In this document: piece after piece, positions 33,549 through 42,344 of the stretch | Numbering within the stretch: position 1 is the stretch's first letter | How the letters are laid out: every line of letters starts with the position of its first letter | Source: Streptomyces sp. RB17 | GTDB taxonomy: Bacteria > Actinomycetota > Actinomycetes > Streptomycetales > Streptomycetaceae | Reading direction: 5' to 3' | Length of the DNA: 64,000 nucleotides | NCBI RefSeq assembly: GCF_009604455.1 | Contig: NZ_WEGL01000006.1 | Coordinates: 372,001 to 436,000, forward strand | Made by a program: the position numbers and the translations under genes | Notes under the pieces: model-generated | What the model saw: the letters and a program-made list of their open reading frames with translations, nothing else | Databases searched by the model: none | Told to the model about the DNA's origin: nothing

Positions 33549-36106
33549 ACGCATCGCTCCGGCTCAGCCTCACGTCCCTGCGCGCGCACCGGCGCCGGTT
33601 CGCCGGCACCTTCCTCGCCGTCTTCCTCGGCGTCGCCTTCCTGGCCGGCACCCTCGTCATGGGCGACACGCTGCGGGCCAGCTTCGACAGCATGTTCGGC
33701 GAGGCCACCAGCGGCACGGACGCCGTCGTACGCGGCGCCGACGCCATCACCACACCCGGCGAGGCCCAGGGCGTGCGGCGGCCGGTGGACACCTCGCTGG
33801 TGAAGACCGTCGAGCGGGTGCCCGGCGTGGCCGCCGCGGTCCCGAACATCCAGGGCGCCGGGCAGCTCGTCGGCTCCGACGGCAAGCCGGTCGGCGGCCA
33901 GGGGCCGCCCACGATCGCCGGCAACTGGATCACCGACCCGCGGCTCAACCCGTACCGGCTCGCCGCAGGCCGGGCTCCCGCCGGGCCGGGCGAGGTCGTG
34001 GTCAACCGGGGTGCCGCGAAGAAGGGCGGCCTGAAGATCGGTGACACCACGATCCTGCGCACCCCGGACCCCGTGAAGGTCACCGTCGTCGGGCTCGCCA
34101 CCTTCGGCGGCCAGGACGGCATGGCGCAGGTGACGTTCACCGGCATGACCCGAGCCGACGCCGAGAAGTACCTCACCGCGCGGCCCGGCCAGGCGGCGTC
34201 CATCGCGGTGCGGGCCGAAGCCGGAGTGAGCCAGCAGGACCTGGTGCGGCGGCTGACTCCCGTGCTGCCCAAGGGAGTCGAGGCCATCACCGGTCAGCAG
34301 TCGGCGCAGGAGAACACCGACATGATCTCCAGCCAGTTCCTGACCATCTTCACCACCTTCCTGCTCGTGTTCTCCGGCGTCGCCCTGCTCGTCGCCACCT
34401 TCTCCATCCACAACACCTTCGCGATCGTGGTCGCCCAGCGCACCCGGGAGAACGCCCTGTTGAGGGCCCTCGGCGCGGCCCGCCGCCAGGTGACCGCCGC
34501 CGCGCTCGCCGAGGCCTGCGTCGTCGCGGTCACCGCGTCCCTCGCCGGACTCGCGGGCGGCATCGGCATCGCCGCCGGCCTCCAGGCGCTGTTCCCGGCG
34601 ATCGGATTCCCTTTCCCCGACGGCGACTTGGTGATCAAGACCCTGTCGATGGTGCTGCCGCTCGCGGTGGGGATCGTGGTGTGTCTGGGCTCCGCGCTCC
34701 TGCCGGCCCGGCGCGCCGGACGGACGGCGCCGCTCGCCGCCCTGCGCGAGACGGCCGTCGACACCTCCGGGGCCTCCCGCGTCCGTGCGATCGCCGGCGG
34801 TGCGCTCGGCGCGCTGGCGCTCGGCGCGACCCTGACCGGCGTCCTCGTCTCCCCGTCCGTGTGGCTGGCCGGAGCCGGCTCGCTGCTCGCCCTGGCGGCC
34901 TTCGTCGTCCTCGGCCCGGTCGCCGCCACCACGGCCGTACGGCTGCTCGGCGGCCCCCTGGACCGGCTGCGCGGGGTCACCGGCTCGCTGGCCCGGCGCA
35001 ACGCCCTGCGCAGCCCGAAGCGGACGGCGGCCACCGCGAGCGCGCTGATGATCGGGGTCGCCGTCGTGTCGCTGTTCACCGTCTTCGGGGCCTCGCTGAA
35101 GGCCACCATGGACCAGACGGTCTCCCGGTCCTTCGCCGGCGATGTCGCCGTCAGCAGCCCCTCCTTCGGGGCGGGCGGCAGCGGACTCAGCCCACGGCTC
35201 GCCCCCGCGCTCCAGCGACTGCCTCAGGTGGACACCGCTGTGGGACTCGGCCGGGGGGTCGCCGAAGTGGACGGCAAGGGACGGGCGCTGACCGTCACCG
35301 ATCCGGCCGCGCTGGCCCGCACCTTCGACCTCGGCACGGTCACCGGATCCCTGCGGAGCCTCGGCACCGACGGCATCGCCGTCACCCGGAAGGAGGCCGA
35401 CCGACAGCATCTGCGCACCGGCGACACGGCGAGGCTGACCTTCACCGACGGCAGGACGGCCGACTTCACCGTCCGTGCCGTGTACGGCCAGTCCGAACTC
35501 GCCGGCGACTACGTCATCACCCGCGCCGCCTGGGCCCCGCACCGCACCCAGGACGCGGACACCCTGATCGCCGTCACCTTCAGGCACGGGGTGAGCGCCG
35601 ACGCGGGCAAGGCGGCGGTGAAGAAGGTCGCCGCCCAGTACGGCAACCCGTCCGTGCAGACCCGGGACGAGTACGCGCAGTCGTCGGCGGGCGGTATCGA
35701 CATGATGCTCACCCTCGTCTACGCGCTGCTCGCCCTCGCGGTGGTCATCGCCCTGCTCGGCATCGCCAACACGCTGACGCTCGCGCTGCACGAACGCACC
35801 CGCGAACTCGGCCTGCTGCGGGCCGTCGGCCAGACCCGGGCCCAGCTGCGGGCCATGGTCCGCTGGGAGTCGGTCCTGGTCGCCGCGTTCGGCACGGCCG
35901 GCGGCCTCGGACTCGGCGCCTTCCTGGGCTGGGTGCTGGTGAAGGCCTCCGACGGCGCGAGCGACACCGCGTTCGCCTTCGCCCTCCCGCCCGCCCGGCT
36001 CGTCCTGGTCGCCCTCGTCGGCCTCACCGCCGGCGCCCTGGCAGGCCTGCGCCCGGCTCGACGGGCGGGGCGGCTGGATGTGCTGCGGGCCATCGCGACG
36101 GAGTGA
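33545..36106 (+). CDS. ABC transporter permease, FtsX-like (double MacB type)
   Basis: The 853-aa permease has an N-terminal helix (AGTFLAVFLGVAFLAGTLV, about 16-35), a large extracytoplasmic domain (about 50-250), three helices of the first FtsX domain (about 255-400), central helices (about 415-465) leading to a second periplasmic-type domain, and a second FtsX domain (about 715-845) with NTLTLALHERTRELGLLRAV. This is the actinobacterial architecture for lipoprotein or antimicrobial-peptide transport. It works with the preceding ATPase. The repeat array begins shortly after its stop. Confidence 0.93.
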   Translation: MNASLRLSLTSLRAHRRRFAGTFLAVFLGVAFLAGTLVMGDTLRASFDSMFGEATSGTDAVVRGADAITTPGEAQGVRRPVDTSLVKTVERVPGVAAAVPNIQGAGQLVGSDGKPVGGQGPPTIAGNWITDPRLNPYRLAAGRAPAGPGEVVVNRGAAKKGGLKIGDTTILRTPDPVKVTVVGLATFGGQDGMAQVTFTGMTRADAEKYLTARPGQAASIAVRAEAGVSQQDLVRRLTPVLPKGVEAITGQQSAQENTDMISSQFLTIFTTFLLVFSGVALLVATFSIHNTFAIVVAQRTRENALLRALGAARRQVTAAALAEACVVAVTASLAGLAGGIGIAAGLQALFPAIGFPFPDGDLVIKTLSMVLPLAVGIVVCLGSALLPARRAGRTAPLAALRETAVDTSGASRVRAIAGGALGALALGATLTGVLVSPSVWLAGAGSLLALAAFVVLGPVAATTAVRLLGGPLDRLRGVTGSLARRNALRSPKRTAATASALMIGVAVVSLFTVFGASLKATMDQTVSRSFAGDVAVSSPSFGAGGSGLSPRLAPALQRLPQVDTAVGLGRGVAEVDGKGRALTVTDPAALARTFDLGTVTGSLRSLGTDGIAVTRKEADRQHLRTGDTARLTFTDGRTADFTVRAVYGQSELAGDYVITRAAWAPHRTQDADTLIAVTFRHGVSADAGKAAVKKVAAQYGNPSVQTRDEYAQSSAGGIDMMLTLVYALLALAVVIALLGIANTLTLALHERTRELGLLRAVGQTRAQLRAMVRWESVLVAAFGTAGGLGLGAFLGWVLVKASDGASDTAFAFALPPARLVLVALVGLTAGALAGLRPARRAGRLDVLRAIATE

Positions 36107-36160
36107 CTGCGTCGCGTCGGCCGGGGCGCCCACGTGTCGGGCAGGCTGAGCGTCATTCGC

Positions 36161-36590
36161 GTGTGCGGGTGCGTGGTGGGCTGGTCGCGCAGTTTCCCGT
36201 GTCCCTGGGGAGTTGCAGGCGCCGTTTGGTGTGATGGCGCCGCCCGTCGGTGCGGCGCCCACCCGGGGGGTCGCGTGAGTGCGGGTGCGTGGTGGGCTGG
36301 TCGCGCAGTTTCCCGCGTCCCTAGGGAGTTGCAGCCGCCGTTTGGTGTGATGGCGCCGCCCGTCGGTGCGGCGTCCACCCGGGGGTCGCGTGAGAGCGTT
36401 CGCGTGTGCGGGTGCGTGGTGGGCTGGTCGCGCAGTTTCCCGTGTCCCTGGGGAGTTGCAGGCGCCGTTTGTTGCGATGGCGCCGCCCGTCGGTGTGGCG
36501 CCCACCCGTAGGGTCGGTTCGGACCGTGCGCGGGTGCGGATGTGTTGTGGCCGGTCGCGCAGTTCCCCGCGCCCCAGGGGGTTGCAGCCG
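36161..36590 (-). repeat. Four tandem copies of the dispersed Streptomyces element
   Basis: GGTCGCGCAGTTTCCCG or close variants recur near 36183, 36299, 36425 and 36553, each preceded by GTGCGGGTGCGT-like sequence and followed by AGTTGCAGGCGCCGTTTGGT-like sequence. Periods are about 116, 127 and 127 bp. The fourth copy is more divergent. The array fills the gap after the ABC permease gene; the open frames through it are not credible genes. Confidence 0.85.
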
Positions 36591-36685
36591 GTCACACCCT
36601 CATTCGCACCGTGGCCGTTGAGGCGCTGCCGCGGGCACGGCCGCGCGCGCATACGGTGTCTTCCAGACAGGCGGCGACTGCAGTT

Positions 36686-36740
36686 CCCCAAGGGGCGGGG
36701 GGAACTGCGCGACCAGCCCCCACGCATCCGCACCCGCGCG
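36686..36740 (+). repeat. Inverted copy of the dispersed element
   Basis: GGGGAACTGCGCGACCAGCC followed by CCCACGCATCCGCACCCGCG is the reverse complement of the fourth tandem unit near 36531-36580, with roughly 85% identity by eye over 50 bp and a loop of about 100 bp. It lies just downstream of the ATPase gene at 36803-37435. Confidence 0.8.
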
Positions 36741-36802
36741 ATCTCACGCGACCCGACAGGTGGCCGCGCAGCCGCGAGGCCGGAGGCCCCGTCACCGCCC
36801 GG

Positions 36803-37435
36803 TCAGCCGGGAACGACCGACCGGGCGGGAGCCTGGGGAACGGCGGCAGCGCTCGGTACCGCGGCCGCCGCCACGGAGGCCTCCGCACTCAGCGCGACCC
36901 CGGCGCCGACAGGCGTCCCCGCCGCCGATGCCGCTGCCGCCGCGCCGATGCGGACCGGCTCCGGCGCGGGACGCACCGCCGCGGCACGGCGCGGGGCTTG
37001 GGCCGGATACGGCCGTACCACCGTCGGCGCCGACAGCGTGAACCAGACGACCTTGCCGTTCTCGCCGTCCGGCCGTGCACCCCAGCTCTCGCTCACCGCC
37101 GCCACCATCGCCAGCCCCCGCCCGCAGGTGGCCAGTGGACCACCGTCCGGCAGGTCCGCCATGTCTGCCGGCACCGGAAGCCGTGGGTCGTTGTCACGCA
37201 CCGAGACCGTGAGCCGGTCCGGCGCCAGCTCCAGCTCCACCGTGCACGACTTGTCGGGCCTGGCATGCCGGTGGACGTTGCTCAGCAGCTCCGTCACGCC
37301 GAGCGCGGCCCGGTCTATCAACGCGTCCATGTGCCAGTAGCGCAACTGCGCAGATACGATTCTGCGGACCTGGCCGATCCGCGACGGCAGGGCTTGGAGC
37401 TCCACCGTGCAGTGCCTGCTTGGGTGACTGATCAC
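36803..37435 (-). CDS. ATP-binding protein of the anti-sigma-factor/SpoIIAB-like HATPase type
   Basis: The 210-aa protein has the short GHKL kinase fold used by RsbW/SpoIIAB-like proteins: HCTVELQALPSRIGQVRRIV, N-box ELLSNVHRHA and G-box segments VRDNDPRLP and GRGLAMVAAVSESWG. Streptomyces have many such proteins, acting as anti-sigma or signalling kinases. From about residue 140 the C-terminus is Ala/Pro-rich and probably disordered. The GTG at 37435 gives the normal family N-terminus. No sigma or anti-anti-sigma gene is adjacent. Confidence 0.85.
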   Translation of the reverse strand: MISHPSRHCTVELQALPSRIGQVRRIVSAQLRYWHMDALIDRAALGVTELLSNVHRHARPDKSCTVELELAPDRLTVSVRDNDPRLPVPADMADLPDGGPLATCGRGLAMVAAVSESWGARPDGENGKVVWFTLSAPTVVRPYPAQAPRRAAAVRPAPEPVRIGAAAAASAAGTPVGAGVALSAEASVAAAAVPSAAAVPQAPARSVVPG

Positions 37436-37689
37436 GGCTGCGACTCCCCGATGTAGAGGTCCGAGCGGACCGGAAGAACACGGAGAACAACGGATCCAGC
37501 AGGGTGCTTGCGTCCAAACGTCCGCCTGCTGTCATGGCCGGCGGGCTGGTTCGCAGCGTTATCGCCGGTAAACCCAGAGTGACGTGAGACCAGCGTGACG
37601 CAGCGGATGCGGTCCCGCAACTCGCCGCGACCGACCGCTGCTCGGAGTAATACGACCGGCCTCTTCCCGAGCGGGTGGTCGTACGTCCC

Positions 37690-38013
37690 TCAGCCGCCGC
37701 GTCCGGCGGCCCGGCGCACCGCCTCGATGAACCGCCGCGCCGCGGGCGGACCCGGCTCGCCCGGAGCGGGGTCGTGCTCGCCCAGCGTCAGCAGGTACCG
37801 CTTGCCGTTGAGGTCGGCCAGCGCCTTGTCGTCCGGCCGGAACCACGGCCTGGACGCGCGCACCGCCTGCACCGGGGCACTGTCGATCTCGCTGCCGTAG
37901 CTGGTGAGCAACTCCAGCCTGCCGTCGTTGATCCGGACCTGACCGGCCCGGGTGAGCGAGCGCAGCCGCTTGCCGATCCGCACGCCCGTGGCTGTGAACT
38001 CCGGCTCCGCCAT
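37690..38013 (-). CDS. Conserved hypothetical protein (107 aa)
   Basis: A small basic protein beginning MAEPEFTATGVRIGKRLRSL with GRLELLTSYGSEIDSAPVQA and RYLLTLGEHD. The order suggests a small beta-rich domain. I recognise similar Streptomyces proteins but no named function. GAAGG lies before the ATG at 38013. It is divergent from the PLP enzyme gene across a 328-bp gap. No membrane or signal segment. Confidence 0.72.
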   Translation of the reverse strand: MAEPEFTATGVRIGKRLRSLTRAGQVRINDGRLELLTSYGSEIDSAPVQAVRASRPWFRPDDKALADLNGKRYLLTLGEHDPAPGEPGPPAARRFIEAVRRAAGRGG

Positions 38014-38341
38014 CCTTCGCCGCCCCCTTGCCCGTGTGCTTCCGCGATCCAGTGTGCGCCCGCGTCCGATCCGGCGTCCGGCCGTGTTCGGGACGATCGT
38101 CCCGTCGCGTGCAGTCTGCCCCGATGCGGCCGGGAGCACCAGTACGCGCGAGGCGCCCGCGAAGGGCGCCCGGAGCACTCCCGCCAATGCGCCCCCGGAT
38201 GCCTCGTACGCCAGTGCCCCAGGGTGGCTTTGGCTGGCTCAAAGATGCGTTTATGCAGGTGGGAAGCGGTGCGAAAGATGCCTATGCTCAAGATGCCGAC
38301 CGCGTGAGGCGTCGTCGGCGCCCAGGCTAAGGAGCACCGCC
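38014..38341. promoter_or_regulatory. Divergent intergenic region with three AAAGATGC-like repeats
   Basis: Near the PLP enzyme start, AAAGATGC occurs at 38241-38248 and 38274-38281 and AAGATGCC at 38290-38297, in a locally AT-rich stretch with ATGC motifs between. TATGCT near 38283 may be a -10 box. The repeats could be a regulator site. Otherwise no gene is visible. Confidence 0.35.
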
Positions 38342-39466
38342 GTGAGCACCACCGACCGGACCCGGACCGGCGCCACCCTCGACGTCGACCGCAGCGACGC
38401 CGCCTACCGTGACTGGCTGAAAGAGGCCGTCCGCAAGGTCCAGGCCGACGCCAACCGCTCGGCGGACACGCACCTGCTGCGCTTCCCCCTCCCCGAGCAC
38501 TGGGGCATCGACCTCTACCTCAAGGACGAGTCGACGCACCCCACCGGAAGCCTCAAGCACCGCCTCGCCCGCTCCCTGTTCCTCTACGGCCTCTGCAATG
38601 GCTGGATCCGCCCCGGCCGCCCGGTCATCGAGGCCTCCAGCGGCTCCACCGCCGTTTCCGAGGCCTACTTCGCCAAGCTGATCGGCGTGCCCTTCATCGC
38701 GGTCATGCCGCGCACGACCAGCGCCGAGAAGTGCCGTCTGATCGAGTTCCACGGCGGTCAGTGCCACTTCGTGGACGACTCCCGGAAGATGTACGAGGAG
38801 TCCGCCCGCCTCGCGGTGGACACCGGCGGCCACTACATGGACCAGTTCACCTACGCCGAGCGGGCCACCGACTGGCGCGGCAACAACAACATCGCCGAAT
38901 CGATCTTCCGCCAGCTGGAGTTGGAGCGCTTCCCGGAGCCGGCCTGGATCGTCGCCACCGCCGGTACCGGCGGCACCTCCGCGACCCTCGCGCGCTATGT
39001 CCACTACATGCAGTACGACACCCGTATCTGCGTCGCCGACCCGGAGAACTCCTGCTTCTTCGAGGGCTGGACCACCGGCGATCCGGACGTCACCTGCGAC
39101 TGCGGCTCCCGGATCGAGGGCATCGGCCGGCCGCGCATGGAGCCGAGCTTCGTGCCCGGGGCGATCGACCGGATGATGAAGGTCCCGGACGCGGCCAGCG
39201 TCGCGGCCGTACGGGCCCTGGAGCGGGCCATCGGCCGCAAGGCGGGCGGCTCCACGGGCACCGGGCTGTGGAGCGCGCTGAAGATCGTCTCCGAGATGGT
39301 GGCCGAGGGCCGCCGGGGCAGCGTCGTCACCCTGCTGTGCGACCCGGGCGACCGCTACCTCGACAAGTACTACTCCGACGCCTGGCTCGCCGGGCAGGGC
39401 CTGGACATCGCGCCGTACACCGCGGCGATCGAGACTCTGCTGGCCACGGGCGTGTGGCCGGACTGA
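38342..39466 (+). CDS. PLP-dependent cysteine synthase-family protein (cysteine desulfhydrase Cds1-like)
   Basis: The 374-aa fold-type II PLP protein has the Schiff-base Lys72 in GSLKHRLA, substrate loop SSGSTAVSEAYF, phosphate loop TAGTGGTSAT and a C-terminal LLCDPGDRY. It is longer than O-acetylserine sulfhydrylase and resembles mycobacterial Rv3684 (Cds1), an L-cysteine desulfhydrase. It also has a cysteine-rich loop (DVTCDCGSRIEGIGRP). It may release sulfide from cysteine or use a related substrate. The GTG start follows GGAGCACC. Confidence 0.83.
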   Translation: MSTTDRTRTGATLDVDRSDAAYRDWLKEAVRKVQADANRSADTHLLRFPLPEHWGIDLYLKDESTHPTGSLKHRLARSLFLYGLCNGWIRPGRPVIEASSGSTAVSEAYFAKLIGVPFIAVMPRTTSAEKCRLIEFHGGQCHFVDDSRKMYEESARLAVDTGGHYMDQFTYAERATDWRGNNNIAESIFRQLELERFPEPAWIVATAGTGGTSATLARYVHYMQYDTRICVADPENSCFFEGWTTGDPDVTCDCGSRIEGIGRPRMEPSFVPGAIDRMMKVPDAASVAAVRALERAIGRKAGGSTGTGLWSALKIVSEMVAEGRRGSVVTLLCDPGDRYLDKYYSDAWLAGQGLDIAPYTAAIETLLATGVWPD

Positions 39467-39706
39467 GCCGGGCCCGTCTGTCCCGGCGGCCGGCGGCCGG
39501 CGGCCAACGCGCGGGTGACGCGATTGTGAGGGTTTGGTGACGGCTCAATTGGGGTTCTGGGCAAGTCGGTTGTGCCTGTGTGACTGATAAGATCATCCCA
39601 CTTTTCAGTGGGCTGACGACGTGTCATAAGCGCGTCCGGGGGACAGTCTCAAAGGCACCATCGCGTTTGCATGTTCGCCGGCGCGATGCGACTTGAAGAG
39701 AGTCTC
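39467..39706 (+). promoter_or_regulatory. Upstream region of the conservon
   Basis: This 240-bp gap contains a GC-rich direct repeat (GGCCGGCGGCCGGCGGCC) just after the PLP gene stop, then an AT-richer part with GATAAGAT (near 39585-39593) and a small hairpin CCCAC-TTTTCA-GTGGG (39597-39612). It probably carries the conservon promoter; I cannot assign -35/-10 boxes firmly. Confidence 0.4.
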
Positions 39707-40909
39707 ATGACGTCATTGACCACGGATCCACTGCTGTGGATCTTGCTGGTGGTGCTCGTCGCTGCGGTTGTCGCAGTGATGCGGGCCCGGAGAACCAACA
39801 TGGCGCTCCGAAGAACGAGAAAGGATCTCGAGGCAGGGCTGGGGGAGGCGCGCGGCGACATCGGGCAGCTCCACACGCACATCGCCACGCTGACCGCACA
39901 GCAGCAGCGTGACCTCGCGGACGTACGGGCCGACGCCGAGGCGTCGACCAAGGCGGTGCTGAAGTCGGCGATGGGCACGCTCCAGTCGCTCGCCGAGGAA
40001 CAGCAGGTCCTCCTGGACAGCCTGTTGAGGAAGTACGGCGACACCACGGAGGTCCTGGCCGACCTGATGACGGTCGACCACACCGGCAGCCAGTTCGGCC
40101 GCCGCGCCAAGGGCATCTCCGTGCTGTGCGGCGGCTGGCTGGGCCGGCGTGAGGGCGCCGCCACCGTCTACGACGTCGCGCGCAGCGCGCAGGGCCGGAT
40201 CAAGGACTTCGACCGGGTCAGCGTCCACTCACAGGTCAGCGTCTCGCTCGTCGGCAAGGCGGTCGAGCCCGTGGCCGTCGTGCTGGCCGAACTGCTGGAC
40301 AACGCGACGAACTACAGCGCGCCCGGCACGCCGGTCGAGGTCAACATCCAGACCGTGCCGACCGGTGTCTGCTACATCGTGGACGACGCCGGACTGGGCA
40401 TGGACCAGGAGACCAAGGACCGGGCTGCCTCCTTGCTCGCCGTCGACGGTCCCGTCGACATCACCGGTCTCGGCGATCCGCCGCGGTTCGGCTTCGCCGT
40501 GTGCGGCATGCTCGCAGCCCGCTACGGCTTCGCCGTCTCCGTCGGTTCCGTGTCCCCCTACGGCGGAGTGCGTGCAGTGATTCGTGTGCCCGAAAGCCTC
40601 CTGTCGGCCGACACTCCTTCCACCGCGGCCGACGCCCAGGACACCGCGACCCCGGAGGAGGCCCCCCAGCGACTGGCGCCGGTTCCGGTCGTCGGCCCCT
40701 CGCACGTGGTGGGAACGACCTCCGGAGGCCTGCCCAAACGCCGGCGGCGCAGCGGGTCCGTCACGGTCGTCCCGGCCCTCGACGCCGCCGGCCAGGAGGA
40801 GACCGCCGAACCGGACAGCGAGGTGACGGCGTCGCGCATCGGGGCGTTCGCGCGCGGAACTCAGCTCGGGCGGACCACGAACTCCACGGAAGGATCTGAC
40901 GACCAGTGA
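39707..40909 (+). CDS. cvnA: Conservon CvnA-type membrane sensor-kinase-like protein
   Basis: The 400-aa protein has one N-terminal helix (LLWILLVVLVAAVVAVM), a coiled coil rich in Arg/Glu/Gln (about 28-110), a dimerisation-like region and a GHKL ATPase domain with LAELLDNATNYS (N-box) and DAGLGMDQE (G1). There is no clear phospho-acceptor His, as in other CvnA proteins. The C-terminus is polar and disordered. It heads cvnABCD, a membrane-associated module that in Streptomyces resembles a GPCR-G-protein complex and affects development and antibiotic production. The start ATG 39707 follows GAAGAGAG. Confidence 0.92.
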   Translation: MTSLTTDPLLWILLVVLVAAVVAVMRARRTNMALRRTRKDLEAGLGEARGDIGQLHTHIATLTAQQQRDLADVRADAEASTKAVLKSAMGTLQSLAEEQQVLLDSLLRKYGDTTEVLADLMTVDHTGSQFGRRAKGISVLCGGWLGRREGAATVYDVARSAQGRIKDFDRVSVHSQVSVSLVGKAVEPVAVVLAELLDNATNYSAPGTPVEVNIQTVPTGVCYIVDDAGLGMDQETKDRAASLLAVDGPVDITGLGDPPRFGFAVCGMLAARYGFAVSVGSVSPYGGVRAVIRVPESLLSADTPSTAADAQDTATPEEAPQRLAPVPVVGPSHVVGTTSGGLPKRRRRSGSVTVVPALDAAGQEETAEPDSEVTASRIGAFARGTQLGRTTNSTEGSDDQ

Positions 40910-41307
40910 AGATCGACCTGTCCTGGGTGCTGAACGACGTGCTCGAGGTACGCGGAGCCCGGCACGCGATCCTCGTGTCGGGAGACGGCCTGCTGCTGCA
41001 GCGCTCGGACGACATCGCGCGCGACGACGCCGAGACGAACGCCGCCGCGATGAGTTCGATGCAGTCGCTGAGCCGCGCCGTCGCGGGATTCGTGGGAGCG
41101 GGACACGGCATCTGGAAGCAGACGCTGCTGGAGTACGACGGCGGCTGGATCTTCCTGATCGCCGCCGGCCAGGGCTCGTACCTCGCCGTCTCGGCCGCGC
41201 TGGACGTCGACATGGAGGCCATGTCCTTCCGCATGCAGAAGACGGTGGCCGCCCTGAGCAAGGCGATGAGTGTGGCACCGCGCTCGGAGAACGGCGCCGG
41301 CGTATGA
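40906..41307 (+). CDS. cvnB: Conservon CvnB roadblock/LC7-domain protein
   Basis: The 133-aa roadblock fold (LNDVLEVRGARHAILVSGDG, then MSSMQSLSRAVAGFVG and FLIAAGQGSYLAVSA) is typical of CvnB/MglB-like proteins, which act as GTPase regulators of the CvnD partner. GTG at 40906 overlaps the CvnA stop (GTGA) and its own stop overlaps CvnC (ATGA), so translation is coupled through the operon. Soluble. Confidence 0.95.
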   Translation: MKIDLSWVLNDVLEVRGARHAILVSGDGLLLQRSDDIARDDAETNAAAMSSMQSLSRAVAGFVGAGHGIWKQTLLEYDGGWIFLIAAGQGSYLAVSAALDVDMEAMSFRMQKTVAALSKAMSVAPRSENGAGV

Positions 41308-41678
41308 CCAGGCCCGGTGAGGAGGCCTCCGTCACCAGCGAGTTCGTCCGCTCCTACGTCATCACCGGCGGCCGGAGCCTGCCTGCCTCGGACGACCTGG
41401 CGCTGCACACCCTGGTCACCCTGGCTCCCGAGCGGACCCCTCCGCTGGGGGCCGGCCCCGAGGTGATGGCGATCTGGCAGCTGTGCGCGGGCGGCTACCT
41501 GTCGGTCGCCGAGGTCGCGGGCCACGTGGGGCTGCCGGTCGGGGTGGCCCGGCTGCTGCTGACCGATTTATTCGAGCAGGGCCACCTCCTGCGCCGCGCC
41601 GAGCCGCCCCGGGCTCAGAACGTTGACAGAGCGACCCTCGAGAAGGTTCTGAATGGACTCCAATCCTTCATCGGCTGA
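41304..41678 (+). CDS. cvnC: Conservon CvnC DUF742 protein with a TTA leucine codon
   Basis: The 124-aa protein is the DUF742 winged-helix-like third member of conservons (SFVRSYVITGGR-type start: EFVRSYVITGGRSLP, then VMAIWQLCAGGYLSVAEVAG). Leu in LLLTDLFEQGH is encoded by TTA at 41568-41570. In Streptomyces TTA needs the bldA tRNA, which matures late, so CvnC and perhaps the downstream CvnD would be made mainly in development. It overlaps CvnD by 26 bp. Confidence 0.94.
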   Translation: MTRPGEEASVTSEFVRSYVITGGRSLPASDDLALHTLVTLAPERTPPLGAGPEVMAIWQLCAGGYLSVAEVAGHVGLPVGVARLLLTDLFEQGHLLRRAEPPRAQNVDRATLEKVLNGLQSFIG

Positions 41679-42255
41679 GACGGCCCCTGGATCCATCTAC
41701 GTCTCCAGCGCGGTGACCAACGCTGCCAAGATCCTGGTCGTCGGGCACTTCGCCGTGGGCAAGACGACACTCATCGGCTCGCTGTCGGAGATCACCCCGC
41801 TGCGCACCGAGGAGAAGATGACGCAGGCGTCGCTCCACGTGGACGACCTCAGGGGCGTGACGGACAAGACCACCACCACCGTGGCCCTGGACTTCGGCCG
41901 GCTGACGCTCAGCGACGACCTCGTGCTGTACCTGTTCGGCACCCCGGGACAGCAGCGTTTCATGCAGCTGTGGGAGGACATGGCCCGCGGGGCGCTGGGT
42001 GCACTGCTCCTGGTCGACCCCGCCCGGCTGGAGGAGACGTTCCCCGTCATCGACCTCGTCGAGCGGTACGGCCTCGAGTACGCCATCGCCGTCAACACCT
42101 TCGATCCGGCCAAGGTGTACGACGAGGCGGAGGTGCGCGAGGCCCTCGACCTGCTCCCGGACACCCCGGTCGTCTACTGCGACGCCCGCGACCGGCAGTC
42201 CTCCGCCCACGCGCTGATCGCGCTCGTCCGTCACCTGCTCACCCGCGCCGCCTGA
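41653..42255 (+). CDS. cvnD: Conservon CvnD small Ras-like GTPase
   Basis: The 200-aa GTPase has P-loop VVGHFAVGKTTLIG, TPGQQRF (switch 2, DxxG replaced by GTPG as in MglA-like GTPases) and a base-recognition NTFD motif in AIAVNTFDPAK in place of NKxD, with CDARDRQS after. CvnD works with CvnA-C at the membrane as a signalling switch. The ATG lies inside the cvnC 3' end. An 89-bp gap then separates it from the P450 genes, which are probably part of the same operon. Confidence 0.94.
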   Translation: MDSNPSSAETAPGSIYVSSAVTNAAKILVVGHFAVGKTTLIGSLSEITPLRTEEKMTQASLHVDDLRGVTDKTTTTVALDFGRLTLSDDLVLYLFGTPGQQRFMQLWEDMARGALGALLLVDPARLEETFPVIDLVERYGLEYAIAVNTFDPAKVYDEAEVREALDLLPDTPVVYCDARDRQSSAHALIALVRHLLTRAA

Positions 42256-42344
42256 CCCGCCCATCCGCCCGGACCGTCTCCACGGCCCACTCCCCGGCCC
42301 GTCTCCCCCCGGACCACCGGCCCGCAGCCAGCAGAAGGAACCCC

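Noticed and set aside
33011..36733. A minus-strand open frame of 1240 aa across the ABC exporter genes
   Set aside because: It is antisense to clear ATPase and FtsX-permease genes and is Gly/Arg/Pro/Glu-rich, as expected from high GC with third-position bias.
36161..36740. Insertion sequence or transposon end
   Set aside because: The array has no transposase and no target-site duplication that I can see; copies match an intergenic element.
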